NCBI RefSeq assembly: GCF_000718985.1
Contig: NZ_JODL01000016.1
Location: 62,001-126,000 of the forward strand
Direction of reading: 5' to 3'
From: Streptomyces megasporus
GTDB lineage: Bacteria > Actinomycetota > Actinomycetes > Streptomycetales > Streptomycetaceae
Length of the DNA stretch: 64,000 nt
The position numbers were made by a program, and so were the translations under genes. Below the pieces are notes generated by a model. That model made no database searches and had not been told where the DNA came from. It saw only the letters and a program-made list of their open reading frames with translations. Positions within the stretch are counted from its first letter, which is position 1. Each line of letters starts with the position of its first letter. This document shows, piece after piece, positions 26,158 to 35,386 of this stretch.

Positions 26158-26249
26158 TTGCAACGGGTGAAACCCTAGCATCCCCAGCGGCGTGCGTGGA
26201 AATCCGTTCCGCGCTGGTCACCGTGGACGCCGCGCCGGTGTGGGACGGG

Positions 26250-27284
26250 TCACTCGTTGGCGGCACGGGGACGGTCCTCGTCGGCGTACTGGTCGAACAG
26301 CGGCGTCTGTCTGCGCGGGGCCGAGACCGGAGGGCGGTCCACCGAGGGCTGGGCCGGGGCGGAGGCCGTGGTGGAGCGGGCCGAGCTCCAGGTGTCCGGG
26401 GCGCCGAGATCCACGCCGCGCGCGGTGCGCGGGGCGACCGGGGCGTTGACGTAGGTGGGCAGCGGCACGGGGGTGGGCTCCCAACTGCCGTCCGCCGGCC
26501 GGGGGGCGCGCTCACGGCGCTGGGAGTCCACCCATTCGGCGTGGTCGGTCTGCTCCACCAGCACGCGCCGCTCGGCGGCGACCTCCGGGTCGGGGACGGC
26601 GGGCTCGGCGACCGGTTCCGGCTCCGAATCGGCGGGGGCCGAGCGGCGCTCGCGCAGCCGACGGGCGGCGGCCTCGGCGCGGCGCTGGTCCATCACGTAG
26701 GCGAAGCGGCGGCGCTCCTGGGCGCGCATGTGGGCGATGTACGCGCTCAGCAGCCCGGCGGGGATCGCCGGGGCCCACAGGAAGGCGATGCCGCCCACCG
26801 CGGCGACGATCGCGCCGAGCGTGAAGGCGAGGAAGAGCACCATCGTGGTGCGTCGGCGCCGGGCGAGCAGTTTGGCCCGCCGCGTCCGTCCCGTCGCGTC
26901 GGGGCGGTGGGCGTGCGTCGGTCGGCGCACCTCGGTGGGGGCCTCGGAGCGGGCCATGGTCGCCGGCCCGGGGACCTCGTGCCGCTCGGTCACGGGATTG
27001 GCGAGCGCCCGGACGTCCACGCCGCCCGCGGGCAGCCCTGTGGAACCCTCGTCGGGGACCGCGAGGTCCACCTGATCGCCCTCCTCACGTTCGGCCGCCT
27101 CTCTGAGTTCCTTGGCGTACCGACGCTCCATGCCCGCCCGGCCGGACAGCAGCCGGATGGCGGTGCCGAAGCGCTCGGTGGGACGAGCCTCGTTGAGTTC
27201 GTCCTCACGACGGAGCCACATCGGCACCAGGTAGGCGGCCCAGGCCCCGACGATGGCTGCGTAGATGAGGCCGCTGCTGCTCAC
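26250..27284 (-). CDS. sepX: Divisome membrane protein SepX (GlpR family)
   Basis: SepX is an actinobacterial membrane protein needed for normal cross-walls and sporulation septa in Streptomyces and related to corynebacterial GlpR. The 344-residue protein starts with a short membrane helix (GLIYAAIVGAWAAYLVPMWLRR). It has two central hydrophobic helices (MVLFLAFTLGAIVAAVGGIAFLWAPAIPAGLLSAYIA) followed by AHMRAQERRRFAYVMDQRRAEA, and ends in a long disordered tail. A TACCGT box ends 7 nt before the GTG start and no ribosome binding site is clear, so the mRNA may be leaderless. The upstream 170 nt are strikingly A+T-rich for this genome. Confidence 0.88.
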   Translation of the reverse strand: MSSSGLIYAAIVGAWAAYLVPMWLRREDELNEARPTERFGTAIRLLSGRAGMERRYAKELREAAEREEGDQVDLAVPDEGSTGLPAGGVDVRALANPVTERHEVPGPATMARSEAPTEVRRPTHAHRPDATGRTRRAKLLARRRRTTMVLFLAFTLGAIVAAVGGIAFLWAPAIPAGLLSAYIAHMRAQERRRFAYVMDQRRAEAAARRLRERRSAPADSEPEPVAEPAVPDPEVAAERRVLVEQTDHAEWVDSQRRERAPRPADGSWEPTPVPLPTYVNAPVAPRTARGVDLGAPDTWSSARSTTASAPAQPSVDRPPVSAPRRQTPLFDQYADEDRPRAANE

Positions 27285-27456
27285 GTCTCACACGGTAGAG
27301 GGGTTTACCGAGGCCCATACGCCAATTGGCGCGGTGTGTCGCACGATCTGGCTGATATCTCTACCGTTTTTTGTGATTGTTGCGACTGGCGTTCGCGAGA
27401 ACGTCCGACCGATGAGCAGAAGATGCCCACCCCGTGGATAAAATCGAACATTTATT

Positions 27457-28083
27457 TTATTTCCGCGGAGTTCCGGGACTCGTCCTCCGATGCCAGCGGG
27501 TCAGCAGCCCCTCGGGGACGTCCTCCGTGGTCAGCGCGTACACCAGGTGGTCGCGCCAGGCGCCGTCGATGTGCAGATAACGCGGCCGGAGCCCCTCCTC
27601 GCGGAATCCGAGTTTCTCCACCACACGGCGGCTCGGCCCGTTCTCGGGGCGGATACAGATCTCGATCCGGTGCAGTCCGACCGTGCGGAAACAGTGGTCC
27701 ACGGCGAGCGCGACGGACGTCGGCATCACCCCGCGGCCCGCCACCTCCCGGTCGACCCAGTAACCGATGTGCCCCGAGCACATCGAGCCCCAGGTGATCC
27801 CGGCGACCGTCAACTGTCCCGCCAGCCGTCCCCGGTACTCGACCACGAACGGCAGCATCCGGCCCGCCTGCGCCTCCGCGCGCAGGTGGCGGACCATCTG
27901 CCGGTAGGTCGGGCGGCGCGGCGGCAGGTGGCCGGGCAGGGCGGGCGGGACGGTGGCCTCCCAGGGACGCAGCCAGTCCCGGTTGCGCTGGTTCACCTCG
28001 CGCCAGGCCCGGTGGTCGCGCAGCCTTATGGGACGGAGGGTCACGTCACCATCCGTCAGCTCGACCGGCCAGGAGACGTTCAG
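27457..28083 (-). CDS. GNAT N-acetyltransferase (RimJ/RimL-like), probable CTG start
   Basis: This is a RimJ-type acetyltransferase of about 208 residues: VTLRPIRLRDHRAWREVNQRNRDWLRPWEAT at the front, acetyl-CoA motif GYWVDREVAGRGVMPTSVALAVDHCF, then RIEICIRPENGPSRRVVEKLGFREEG. Most tools would start at GTG 28044. The reading frame continues upstream to a CTG at 28083 that overlaps the moaB stop (CTGA) and has AAAGGA at good spacing. The extra residues ([12 protein letters not shown]) look like the usual beginning of this family. I therefore prefer CTG, with GTG 28044 as the alternative. It is the last gene of the moaC-moaB group. Confidence 0.8.
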   Translation of the reverse strand: MNVSWPVELTDGDVTLRPIRLRDHRAWREVNQRNRDWLRPWEATVPPALPGHLPPRRPTYRQMVRHLRAEAQAGRMLPFVVEYRGRLAGQLTVAGITWGSMCSGHIGYWVDREVAGRGVMPTSVALAVDHCFRTVGLHRIEICIRPENGPSRRVVEKLGFREEGLRPRYLHIDGAWRDHLVYALTTEDVPEGLLTRWHRRTSPGTPRK

Positions 28084-28598
28084 TTCGGTTCCTTTCTCGG
28101 GTGGTCGCCGCCTCGGATCTGGTCCACCGCGTGTGCCAACAGGCGCTCCAGGACGGCCAGTCCGTCGCGCACGCCCCCGGTGGAGCCGGGGAGGTTGACG
28201 ATCAGCGTCGTGCCCGCGACGCCCGCGGTGCCGCGCGAGAGGGCGGCGGTCGGGACCTTGGCGAGCCCGGCGGCGCGGATGGCCTCGGGGATGCCGGGGA
28301 TCTCGTAGTCCAGCACGCGCCGGGTCATCTCCGGCGTCCGGTCGGTCGGCGAGACGCCCGTGCCGCCGGTGGTGAGCACCACGTCGTAGGAGGCGGCGAC
28401 GGCGGCGCGCAGCGCCTCCTCCACGGGCTCGCCGTCCGGGACGACGCGCGGGCCGTCGGCGCCGAAGCCCAGTTCGGTCAGGGCCTTGACCAGCAACGGG
28501 CCGGTGGTGTCGGGGTAGACGCCCGCGGCGGCGCGGTCGGAGACGGTGACGGCCAGGGCACGGCCCCGCGCGCCGTCCCGCTCGCCGGTGTCGCTCAC
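28080..28598 (-). CDS. moaB: Molybdenum cofactor biosynthesis protein, MogA/MoaB family
   Basis: A 172-residue MoCF-domain protein that probably adenylylates molybdopterin before molybdate insertion. The family's substrate-binding motif [15 protein letters not shown] is intact, as is the C-terminal [26 protein letters not shown]. It overlaps moaC by 4 nt (ATGA) and is followed by the GNAT gene through a CTGA overlap. With moaC and glp on the same strand it forms a molybdenum-cofactor cluster. Confidence 0.93.
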   Translation of the reverse strand: MSDTGERDGARGRALAVTVSDRAAAGVYPDTTGPLLVKALTELGFGADGPRVVPDGEPVEEALRAAVAASYDVVLTTGGTGVSPTDRTPEMTRRVLDYEIPGIPEAIRAAGLAKVPTAALSRGTAGVAGTTLIVNLPGSTGGVRDGLAVLERLLAHAVDQIRGGDHPRKEPN

Positions 28599-29104
28599 TG
28601 GTCCCGCCTCCAGTCCCCCGAGGCGCCTCCGGTCTTCTCCTCCACCCGCACGTCCGTGATGACGGCGCCCTTGTCCACCGCCTTGACCATGTCCACGACG
28701 GTCAGCGCCGCGACCGACACGGCCGTCAGCGCCTCCATCTCCACGCCGGTGCGGTCGGTGGTCCGCACCGTCGCCGCGATCTCCACCGCGTCGTCGGCGA
28801 CGGACAGGTCGACCTTCACCCCGGACAGGGCCAACGGGTGGCAGAGCGGCACCAGGTCGGGCGTCCGCTTGGCGCCCATGATCCCGGCGATGCGGGCGAC
28901 GGCGAGCGCGTCGCCCTTGGGCACGCCCTCGCCGCGCAGCAGTTCCACGACGCGCGGCGAGACGAGCACGCGCCCGGTCGCGCGCGCGGTGCGGGTGGTG
29001 ACGTCCTTGGCCGAGACGTCGACCATCCGGGCGGCGCCCGCCTCGTCGATGTGGGTGAGGCCGCCGTTGGCGCCCGGGGGGCTTTCCTGTGGCGCGCTGT
29101 TCAT
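28595..29104 (-). CDS. moaC: Cyclic pyranopterin monophosphate synthase
   Basis: MoaC converts the GTP-derived 3',8-cyclo intermediate to cyclic pyranopterin monophosphate. The 169-residue protein has [18 protein letters not shown], the [20 protein letters not shown] block with the catalytic Lys and His, and [29 protein letters not shown]. The ATG at 29104 is preceded by GGGAGAG; an upstream ATG at 29137 lacks support. MoaA is not in the window. Confidence 0.95.
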   Translation of the reverse strand: MNSAPQESPPGANGGLTHIDEAGAARMVDVSAKDVTTRTARATGRVLVSPRVVELLRGEGVPKGDALAVARIAGIMGAKRTPDLVPLCHPLALSGVKVDLSVADDAVEIAATVRTTDRTGVEMEALTAVSVAALTVVDMVKAVDKGAVITDVRVEEKTGGASGDWRRDQ

Positions 29105-29159
29105 CGCTCTCCCGCGTCGCTCGGTGTCGGACGACAACGGTACCCGTAGGGGCTCCGGC

Positions 29160-30611
29160 TCAGTCGGCGCCGTCCAGGAGCACGACCTCCGGTTCGTCGC
29201 CCCGGGCGACCTCGGTGGTCCGCTCGGGTACGACGATCAGCGCGTCGGCGTGGGCCAGGGAACCGAGCAGGTGGGAGCCCGCGCCGCCCACCGGGCGCAC
29301 CGTGCCGATCCGTTCGCCCTCGCCCGGCGGTTCGTACCGGCCGCGCAGGAACTGCCGCTTCCCGGCCGGGGAACCGATGGGTTCCTCGCACTCCAGACGC
29401 GCGCGGACGGTGGGCCGGGAGGCGGGCTCCAGGCCCATCAGGACGCGCAGGGCCGGCCGGACGAACAGCTCGAAGGAGACGTAGGAGCTGACCGGGTTGC
29501 CGGGCAGCGCGAACAGCGGGATGCCGTCGGGGCCGACCAGGCCGAAGCCCTGCGGTTTGCCGGGCTGCATGGCCAGTCGCCGGAACTCCACGCTCCGGAC
29601 GGGCGCGGTCGCCTTCCCTCCCTTCCCGTCTCCCTCGGGCCCCTCGGGACTCTCGGCCCCCTTGGATCCCGTGGGGCCCTTGGTCCCCTCGGGACTCTCG
29701 GGCTCCTCCGGTTCCGTCAGGTCGGCGCCGCCCAGTACGGTGCCCTCCAGGTCGGAGAGCGCCTCCTTCACCACGTCGTACGCGCCGACGCTCACACCCC
29801 CGCTGGTGACGATGGCGTCGGCGCGCACGAGCTGGTCCTCGATCACCGTGCGCAGGGTCTCGGCGTCGTCGCCCACCGCTCCGACGCGGTAGGCGATGGC
29901 GCCCGCGGCCCGGGCGGCGGCGGTGAGGGCGTAGCTGTTGGAGTCGTGGATCTGGCCCGGGCCCAGCGGCGAGCCGGGGCGGACGAGTTCGCTGCCGGTG
30001 GAGAGCACGACCACGCGCGGGCGCGGACGGACGGTGACCGTCTCGCAACCGACGGCCGCGAGCAGGCCGATCTGCGCGGGCCCCAGGATCGTGCCGGCCT
30101 CCAGGGCGACCGCGCCGGCGCGGATGTCGCCGCCCTTGTCGCGCACGTACTGCCGTGACGTCACCGGCCGGTGGACGCGGACCTCGCCCGTCCCGCCGGA
30201 CGGGTCGGCGCTGTGGGCGGCCATGGCGTCGGCCGGGCCGCCGCCGGTGCCCCCGTCCGTCCACTCCACCGGGACGACGGCCTCGGCGCCGGGCGGCAGC
30301 GGGGCGCCGGTCATCACGCGGGCGGCCTGCCCCGGTCCGACCTTCGGCATCCGTCCGGTGCCCGCCGCCACGTCGCCGACGACCTCCAGCACCGCCGGGT
30401 CGGCCTCGCTCGCCCTCGCCACGTCGGCGACCCGGACCGCGTACCCGTCCATGGAGCTGTTGTCGAACGGCGGCAGCGGGGTGGCCACCAGCACGTCCTC
30501 GACGAGTACGCAGCCCTGGGCGTCGAGCAGGTGCAGTTCGATGGGTTCCAGCGGTCTCACCGACCGCAGGACGTCGGCCAGGTGCTCGTCGACGGACCAG
30601 GTCCCGCTCAC
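29160..30611 (-). CDS. glp: Gephyrin-like molybdotransferase Glp (MoeA)
   Basis: Glp inserts molybdate into adenylylated molybdopterin. The 483-residue protein shows [15 protein letters not shown], the MoCF motif [18 protein letters not shown] and [20 protein letters not shown]. Start GTG 30611 has AAGGAG 11 nt upstream and lies just after the galU stop; sequence open beyond it is a galU shadow. Odd: a Gly/Glu/Pro/Lys-rich, collagen-like insertion (around residues 297-335, [16 protein letters not shown] and more) sits inside the MoCF domain. This should be a surface loop. Confidence 0.93.
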   Translation of the reverse strand: MSGTWSVDEHLADVLRSVRPLEPIELHLLDAQGCVLVEDVLVATPLPPFDNSSMDGYAVRVADVARASEADPAVLEVVGDVAAGTGRMPKVGPGQAARVMTGAPLPPGAEAVVPVEWTDGGTGGGPADAMAAHSADPSGGTGEVRVHRPVTSRQYVRDKGGDIRAGAVALEAGTILGPAQIGLLAAVGCETVTVRPRPRVVVLSTGSELVRPGSPLGPGQIHDSNSYALTAAARAAGAIAYRVGAVGDDAETLRTVIEDQLVRADAIVTSGGVSVGAYDVVKEALSDLEGTVLGGADLTEPEEPESPEGTKGPTGSKGAESPEGPEGDGKGGKATAPVRSVEFRRLAMQPGKPQGFGLVGPDGIPLFALPGNPVSSYVSFELFVRPALRVLMGLEPASRPTVRARLECEEPIGSPAGKRQFLRGRYEPPGEGERIGTVRPVGGAGSHLLGSLAHADALIVVPERTTEVARGDEPEVVLLDGAD

Positions 30612-30615
30612 GTGA

Positions 30616-31518
30616 CTACAGCTCCTTGGTCGCGAAGCCGCGCAGCCACTGCCGGAAGTCCGGGCCCAGGTCCTCGCGCTCGCACGCCAGGCGCACGATG
30701 GCCCGCAGGTAGTCGCCGCGGTCGCCGGTGTCGTAGCGGCGTCCCTTGAAGACCACGCCGTGCACCGGGCCGCCGATGGAGGGGTCGGCCGCGAGGGTCT
30801 GGAGGGCGTCGGTGAGCTGGATCTCGCCACCGCGTCCGGGCTCGGTCTTGCGCAGGACCTCGAAGACGGCCGGGTCGAGGACGTAACGGCCGATGATGGC
30901 CAGGTTGCTGGGGGCGTCCTCGCGGGAGGGCTTCTCCACCAGGTCGGAGACGCGCACGACGTCGTCGTCGCCGGTGGGCTTGGCGACGGCGCAGCCGTAG
31001 AGGTGGATCTGCTCGGGATCGACCTCCAACAGGGCGACGACGCTGCCGCCGTAGGTGGCCTGCACCTCGATCATGCGGGACAGCAGCGGGTCGCGCGGGT
31101 CGATCAGGTCGTCGCCGAGCAGGACGGCGAAGGGCTGGTCGCCGACGTGCGGGGCGGCGCACAGGACGGCGTGGCCCAGGCCCTTGGGGTCGCCCTGGCG
31201 CACGTAGTGGATGGTGGCGAGATCCGTGGGCTCCTGGACCTTGGTCAGCTTGGCCTCGTCGCCTTTCCTCCGCAGGACCTCCTCCAACTCGTAGTTGCGG
31301 TCGAAGTGGTCCTCCAGGGGACGCTTGTTGCGGCCGGTGACCATGAGGACGTCGGGGAGACCGGCGGTGACGGCCTCCTCCACCACGTACTGGATCGCGG
31401 GCTTGTCGACGACCGGCAGCATCTCCTTGGGAGTGGCCTTCGTCGCCGGGAGGAAGCGGGTGCCGAGCCCGGCGGCCGGGATCACGGCCTTGGTGATCCG
31501 TGTGCGCGAGGTAGTCAT
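30616..31518 (-). CDS. galU: UTP-glucose-1-phosphate uridylyltransferase
   Basis: GalU makes UDP-glucose for glycan and envelope precursors. The 300-residue protein has the nucleotide-binding signature AGLGTRFLPATKATPKEMLPVVDKPAIQYVVEEA, the GRNKRPLEDHFD segment, LLGDDLID, and the C-terminal YDTGDRGDYLRAIV. Start ATG 31518 has no ribosome binding site but a TAAGGT -10 box ends 7 nt before it, so a leaderless mRNA is likely. The glp start lies 4 nt after its stop; the two probably share a transcript. Confidence 0.95.
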   Translation of the reverse strand: MTTSRTRITKAVIPAAGLGTRFLPATKATPKEMLPVVDKPAIQYVVEEAVTAGLPDVLMVTGRNKRPLEDHFDRNYELEEVLRRKGDEAKLTKVQEPTDLATIHYVRQGDPKGLGHAVLCAAPHVGDQPFAVLLGDDLIDPRDPLLSRMIEVQATYGGSVVALLEVDPEQIHLYGCAVAKPTGDDDVVRVSDLVEKPSREDAPSNLAIIGRYVLDPAVFEVLRKTEPGRGGEIQLTDALQTLAADPSIGGPVHGVVFKGRRYDTGDRGDYLRAIVRLACEREDLGPDFRQWLRGFATKEL

Positions 31519-31525
31519 GTCGAGC

Positions 31526-31531
31526 ACCTTA
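31526..31531 (-). promoter_or_regulatory. -10 box of galU (leaderless mRNA predicted)
   Basis: The minus strand reads TAAGGT 7 nt before the galU ATG, with no ribosome binding site between them. Transcription would start at or within a base or two of the start codon. Confidence 0.5.
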
Positions 31532-31708
31532 GCCCCTGTTCTGTTACACAACGTGCGGTTTCAACACGTCTGTTGCGGTTTGCAGACAATCGTTCCGGGG
31601 CCGTCGAATCGCCTCTCGAACTGGTCGGAGTCGGTCCGTCGCGCCATCGTGATGATAATGCGATCACGGCGGCCGACGCCGTGACCAGCGAACCGGGAGC
31701 GATGCACC

Positions 31709-32317
31709 GTGAGCGACGCGGAGACCACCACCGACACCGGGAAGCGCGCGCTGCGGCGCGCCCTCCTGGCGGCGCGCGCCGCGCTGCCGGAGGAGGAGGT
31801 GCGGCGGGCCGCCGGGGCACTCGCCCGGCACGCCCTGGAACTGCCCGAGTTGACCGGTGCCCGCACGGTCGCCGCGTATGTCTCCATAGGGCGCGAACCG
31901 GACACCCGTGCGCTGTTGGACGCGCTGCGCGAGCGCGGCGTGCGGGTGCTGCTGCCGGTCCTCCTGCCCGACAACGACCTGGACTGGGCCGAGTACGAGG
32001 GAGCGGACCGGTTGACGCGCGCCGGCCGGGGACTGCTGGAGCCCACCGGCCCGCGGCTCGGTCCGGCCGCCGTGACGTCCGTCGACACCGTCCTGCTGCC
32101 CGGGCTGGCCGTGGACCGGCGCGGGGTGCGCCTGGGGCGCGGCGGCGGCAGCTACGACCGCGCGCTGGCCCGCGTCGAGGCGTCCGGGGCCCGACCGGCA
32201 CGCGTGGTGCTGCTCCACGCCGGCGAACTGCTGGACGGGAAGGTGCCCGTCGAGCCCCACGACCAGCCCGTGCACGCCGCGGTCACCCCTTGGGGGGTGC
32301 ACCGCTTCACGGCGTGA
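31709..32317 (+). CDS. 5-formyltetrahydrofolate cyclo-ligase
   Basis: This 202-residue enzyme converts 5-formyl-THF to 5,10-methenyl-THF with ATP. It has the N-terminal basic helix KRALRRALLAARAALPEEE and the ATP/folate motif VDRRGVRLGRGGGSYDRAL. It begins at GTG 31709 with GGGAG upstream. A palindrome (CGTGAT 31648-31653 and ATCACG 31663-31668) flanks a near-consensus GATAAT at 31654-31659, a possible operator over the -10. The gene is divergent from galU and its 3' end overlaps the penicillin acylase gene by 11 bp. Confidence 0.93.
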   Translation: MSDAETTTDTGKRALRRALLAARAALPEEEVRRAAGALARHALELPELTGARTVAAYVSIGREPDTRALLDALRERGVRVLLPVLLPDNDLDWAEYEGADRLTRAGRGLLEPTGPRLGPAAVTSVDTVLLPGLAVDRRGVRLGRGGGSYDRALARVEASGARPARVVLLHAGELLDGKVPVEPHDQPVHAAVTPWGVHRFTA

Positions 32318-35150
32318 GGGCCATGGTGTCCTCGGTCGCCTTCTCGACGGCCTTCTCGCTGAACGCCCAGTCCAGCATCTTCCCCTCGGCCCACAGGTCC
32401 GTCTGGTCGATGTAGTTGGGGTGGTAGGCGTGGCCGGAGGCGCCGGTGAGGTTGATCCACCGGGACTCGTCGAGCTCGGCCATGTTGACCACCATCCGCA
32501 TCGACGGCACCCAGACCACCCCGTAGCCGCCGGCCGCGTTCCAGCCGGTGGCGTCGACGGCCGCCTCGCCGCCGCCGAGGTTCCACGGACCGCGGTTGAG
32601 CAGGTGCTGGAGGAAGCCGGGGCCCTCGGTGCCCAGGGTCTGGTTCTTGAGCATCAGCCGGTGCAGGCGGCCCCAGTTCCAGGTCTCGATGTCCTTGCCG
32701 AGCTTGGTGGTCAGCTCCCAGCGGGCGTCCTTCATCGCCCGGCCCAGCAGCTTCTCCAGGTCGCCCTTGCCCTCCTCGTAGCGGCTGCCGGGGGTCCACC
32801 AGCCGCTCTTCGGGTCCTCCAGCAGCGTGCGCACGACCTCGTACCAGCGGTCGCCGCCGTCGGGCTGCGCGGACTCCGGGGCGCGCACGCCGCACTCGCG
32901 GACGGTGCGGACGGTGCCGTCCAGATCCTCGATCGGACCGGAGTCGTCGGCCGGGCGGACCCTCAGGCACTCGCCCTTGACGCGGACCTCCTTGGGGAGC
33001 TTGTTGCCGAAGGAGAGCTTGAGGAGGTTGCGCCACACGCCGTTGAAGTAGGCGGCGGGGGCCGAGTCGGCGTCCTGGGTGTAGTCCCAGCCCTCCAGCA
33101 GCTTCTGCGCCTCGCGGACGTAGGGGTCCTCGACGTCGATCTTCAGCAGGCGGGGGACCAGGATCTTGGCTATCTCACTGCTGTTGTCGAGCTGCATGGA
33201 CGCCATGTCGTCCGTGGAGATCTTGCCGCCGTCCTTGATCTTCGACTGGATCAGGTCGTTGATCCGCTGGCTGCGGGCGCCGTAGCCCCAGTCGTGGGTG
33301 AGGAGGTGGGGGTACTTCTCCTGGTCGACGACGGCCTGGTTGGCGGTGACGATGTAGCCGCGCTCGGGGTCGTACTCCCAGGGCAGGGCCTCCTGGGGTA
33401 TCCAGCCCTTCCACTCGTACTCCGGGTCCCAGCCGGGCGCCGGGTAGCGGCCGTCGCCCTTGCCGCGGATCGGGATGAGGCCGGGGGCCTGGTAGCCGAT
33501 GTGGCCCTCGGTGTCGGCGTAGATCAGGTTCTGCGAGGGGACGGCGAAGTCGCGGGCCGCCGCGCGGAACTCGGTGAAGTTCTCCGCCGCGTTCAGCTTG
33601 AAGACCGCGTCCATCGTCTTGGAGGGCTCCAGGGCCGTCCAGCGCAGCGAGACGGCGTAGCCCTTGCCGCGGTCGGGGGCGCCGTCCTGGACGGGGGCGT
33701 GGTCGCCGACCGTGCCCAGTTCGGCACTGCGGTCGGAGACGATCGGGCCGTGGCGGGTGGAGCGGACGGTGATCGTGCGGTCTTTGCCGCCGGCGACCTT
33801 GATGACCTCCTCGCGCGTCTTGTACGGGACCCGCTTCCCGTCGTAGACGTACGTCCCGTCCTGGATCTTCTCCAGGTACAGGTCGGTGACGTCGGCGCCG
33901 AGGTTGGTGAAGCCCCAGGAGATGTCCTGGTTGTGGCCGATTATCACGCCCGGCATGCCGGAGAAGGTGAAGCCGGCGACGTCGAACGGGCAGGCCTCGC
34001 TCACCTTCTTGCAGTGCAGGCCCATCTGGTACCAGATCGAGGGCAACTGCGGCGCCAGGTGCGGGTCGTTGGCCAGCAGCGGCTTGCCGGTGGTCGTGTA
34101 CTCGCCCGAGACGACCCAGGAGTTGGAGCCGATGCCGCTGCCGTTGGGGCCGAACAGCGCGGGGATCTCGTCGATGGTCGCCGAGAGCGCCGAGAGCTGC
34201 GTCCGGGCGTCCCGGAAGGCGGTGTCGGCGGAGCCGCCCTGAGGGGCGACGGCGCCGTCGGTGGACGCGGTGCCGTCCGGGTTCACCGTGCCGTTCTGGG
34301 CGCCGACGGTGCCGTCGGGGTTCACCGTGCCGTTCTGGGTCCCGTCCTGGATTCCGTTCCCGGGGGTGGCGCCTTCGGGGGTGACACTCTCGGGGGCGGT
34401 CTCCTTCGGGTCGAAATCGCCGGTGACGGTGTTCACCGCGCCGTTCTCGACGATCGGCTTGTTCCGGTCGTACGGGTACTCCGGGTACAGCTCCTCGATC
34501 TGCTTCTTCGACAGGCGGCCGGCGAGCAGGGCGCGGTCGATCTCGTCCTGCATGTTGCCGCGCAGGTCCCAGGCCATGGCCTTGAGCCAGGCGACGGAGT
34601 CCACCGGCGTCCACTTCCGCGGCTTGTAGTCGTTGACGAAGCCGAGGGCCGCGTACTCCAGGGAGATCTCGTCTCCGCTGTGGTCGGCGAGGTAGCTGTT
34701 GACGCCCTCCGAGTACGCCAACAGGTACTTCTTGGTCGTCTTTGACAGCTTGGTGTCGTACTCCTTCTCCGCCACCTCGCGCCAGCCCAGGGTCCGCAGG
34801 AAGGCGTCGGTCTCGACCTGGCTCTCGCCGAACATCTCCGACAGGCGTCCGGCCGTCAGGTGCCGTCTCACGTCCATCTCCCAGAAGCGGTCCTGGGCGT
34901 GGACGTATCCCTGGGCGCGGAAGAGGTCCTCGGCGGTGTCGGCGTAGAGCTGGGGTATGCCGTTGGCGTCGCGTTTGACCGTCACCGGCGCGGACAGGCC
35001 CTCCAGTTGGAGGGAGCCCGTAGTCTGCGGGAAGGAGGCGCGGACGGTGTCCACGCTCCAGAACGTGCCGTAGCCGATGCCCGCCACGAGCAGCAGCACG
35101 ACTGCGATCACGGAAAAACGGGCGCGTCGCGAGGTCTTCTTGGCGGGCAT
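32307..35150 (-). CDS. Penicillin acylase family protein (Ntn hydrolase), membrane-anchored or secreted
   Basis: This 947-residue precursor starts with a basic stretch and hydrophobic segment (SVIAVVLLLVAGIGYGTFW), then the alpha-chain motif VKRDANGIPQLYADTAEDLFRAQGYVHAQDRFWEMDV. The linker to the beta chain carries a Thr/Asn/Gly-rich insertion with two copies of QNGTVNPDGT. The beta chain should begin at the autocatalytic Ser of GIGSNSWVVSGEYTTTGKPLLANDPHL. Relatives hydrolyse penicillins, acyl-homoserine lactones or lipopeptide acyl chains; the substrate here is unknown. ATG 35150 has AAGGAC upstream. Its 3' end overlaps the cyclo-ligase gene by 11 bp. Confidence 0.92.
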   Translation of the reverse strand: MPAKKTSRRARFSVIAVVLLLVAGIGYGTFWSVDTVRASFPQTTGSLQLEGLSAPVTVKRDANGIPQLYADTAEDLFRAQGYVHAQDRFWEMDVRRHLTAGRLSEMFGESQVETDAFLRTLGWREVAEKEYDTKLSKTTKKYLLAYSEGVNSYLADHSGDEISLEYAALGFVNDYKPRKWTPVDSVAWLKAMAWDLRGNMQDEIDRALLAGRLSKKQIEELYPEYPYDRNKPIVENGAVNTVTGDFDPKETAPESVTPEGATPGNGIQDGTQNGTVNPDGTVGAQNGTVNPDGTASTDGAVAPQGGSADTAFRDARTQLSALSATIDEIPALFGPNGSGIGSNSWVVSGEYTTTGKPLLANDPHLAPQLPSIWYQMGLHCKKVSEACPFDVAGFTFSGMPGVIIGHNQDISWGFTNLGADVTDLYLEKIQDGTYVYDGKRVPYKTREEVIKVAGGKDRTITVRSTRHGPIVSDRSAELGTVGDHAPVQDGAPDRGKGYAVSLRWTALEPSKTMDAVFKLNAAENFTEFRAAARDFAVPSQNLIYADTEGHIGYQAPGLIPIRGKGDGRYPAPGWDPEYEWKGWIPQEALPWEYDPERGYIVTANQAVVDQEKYPHLLTHDWGYGARSQRINDLIQSKIKDGGKISTDDMASMQLDNSSEIAKILVPRLLKIDVEDPYVREAQKLLEGWDYTQDADSAPAAYFNGVWRNLLKLSFGNKLPKEVRVKGECLRVRPADDSGPIEDLDGTVRTVRECGVRAPESAQPDGGDRWYEVVRTLLEDPKSGWWTPGSRYEEGKGDLEKLLGRAMKDARWELTTKLGKDIETWNWGRLHRLMLKNQTLGTEGPGFLQHLLNRGPWNLGGGEAAVDATGWNAAGGYGVVWVPSMRMVVNMAELDESRWINLTGASGHAYHPNYIDQTDLWAEGKMLDWAFSEKAVEKATEDTMALTP

Positions 35151-35322
35151 CTCTGTCCTTCGAGGAGCAGGTTGGGGCCTTGGTGCTGGAGCAACCATAG
35201 GACGAGCCGCCCCGGGAGATCGCAGGGAGTCCGGTGGAACAAAACGACCATCCGCACGTAACGGTAAATTCTTAAACGCTCGAACGATCTTCCGGCGGTC
35301 GGGCTCCGGCCGTTCCCCTTCT

Positions 35323-35367
35323 GCCCGCACGAATTCCGCCCGCACGGAGTCCGCCCGCACGGAGTCC
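35323..35367. repeat. Three tandem 15-bp repeats
   Basis: Units at 35323-35337, 35338-35352 and 35353-35367 read GCCCGCACGGAGTCC; the first differs at two positions. They lie in the 236-nt space between the penicillin acylase and antiporter genes, just before the antiporter's ribosome binding site. Confidence 0.75.
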
Positions 35368-35386
35368 ACACGGAAGGACCGCGCCC

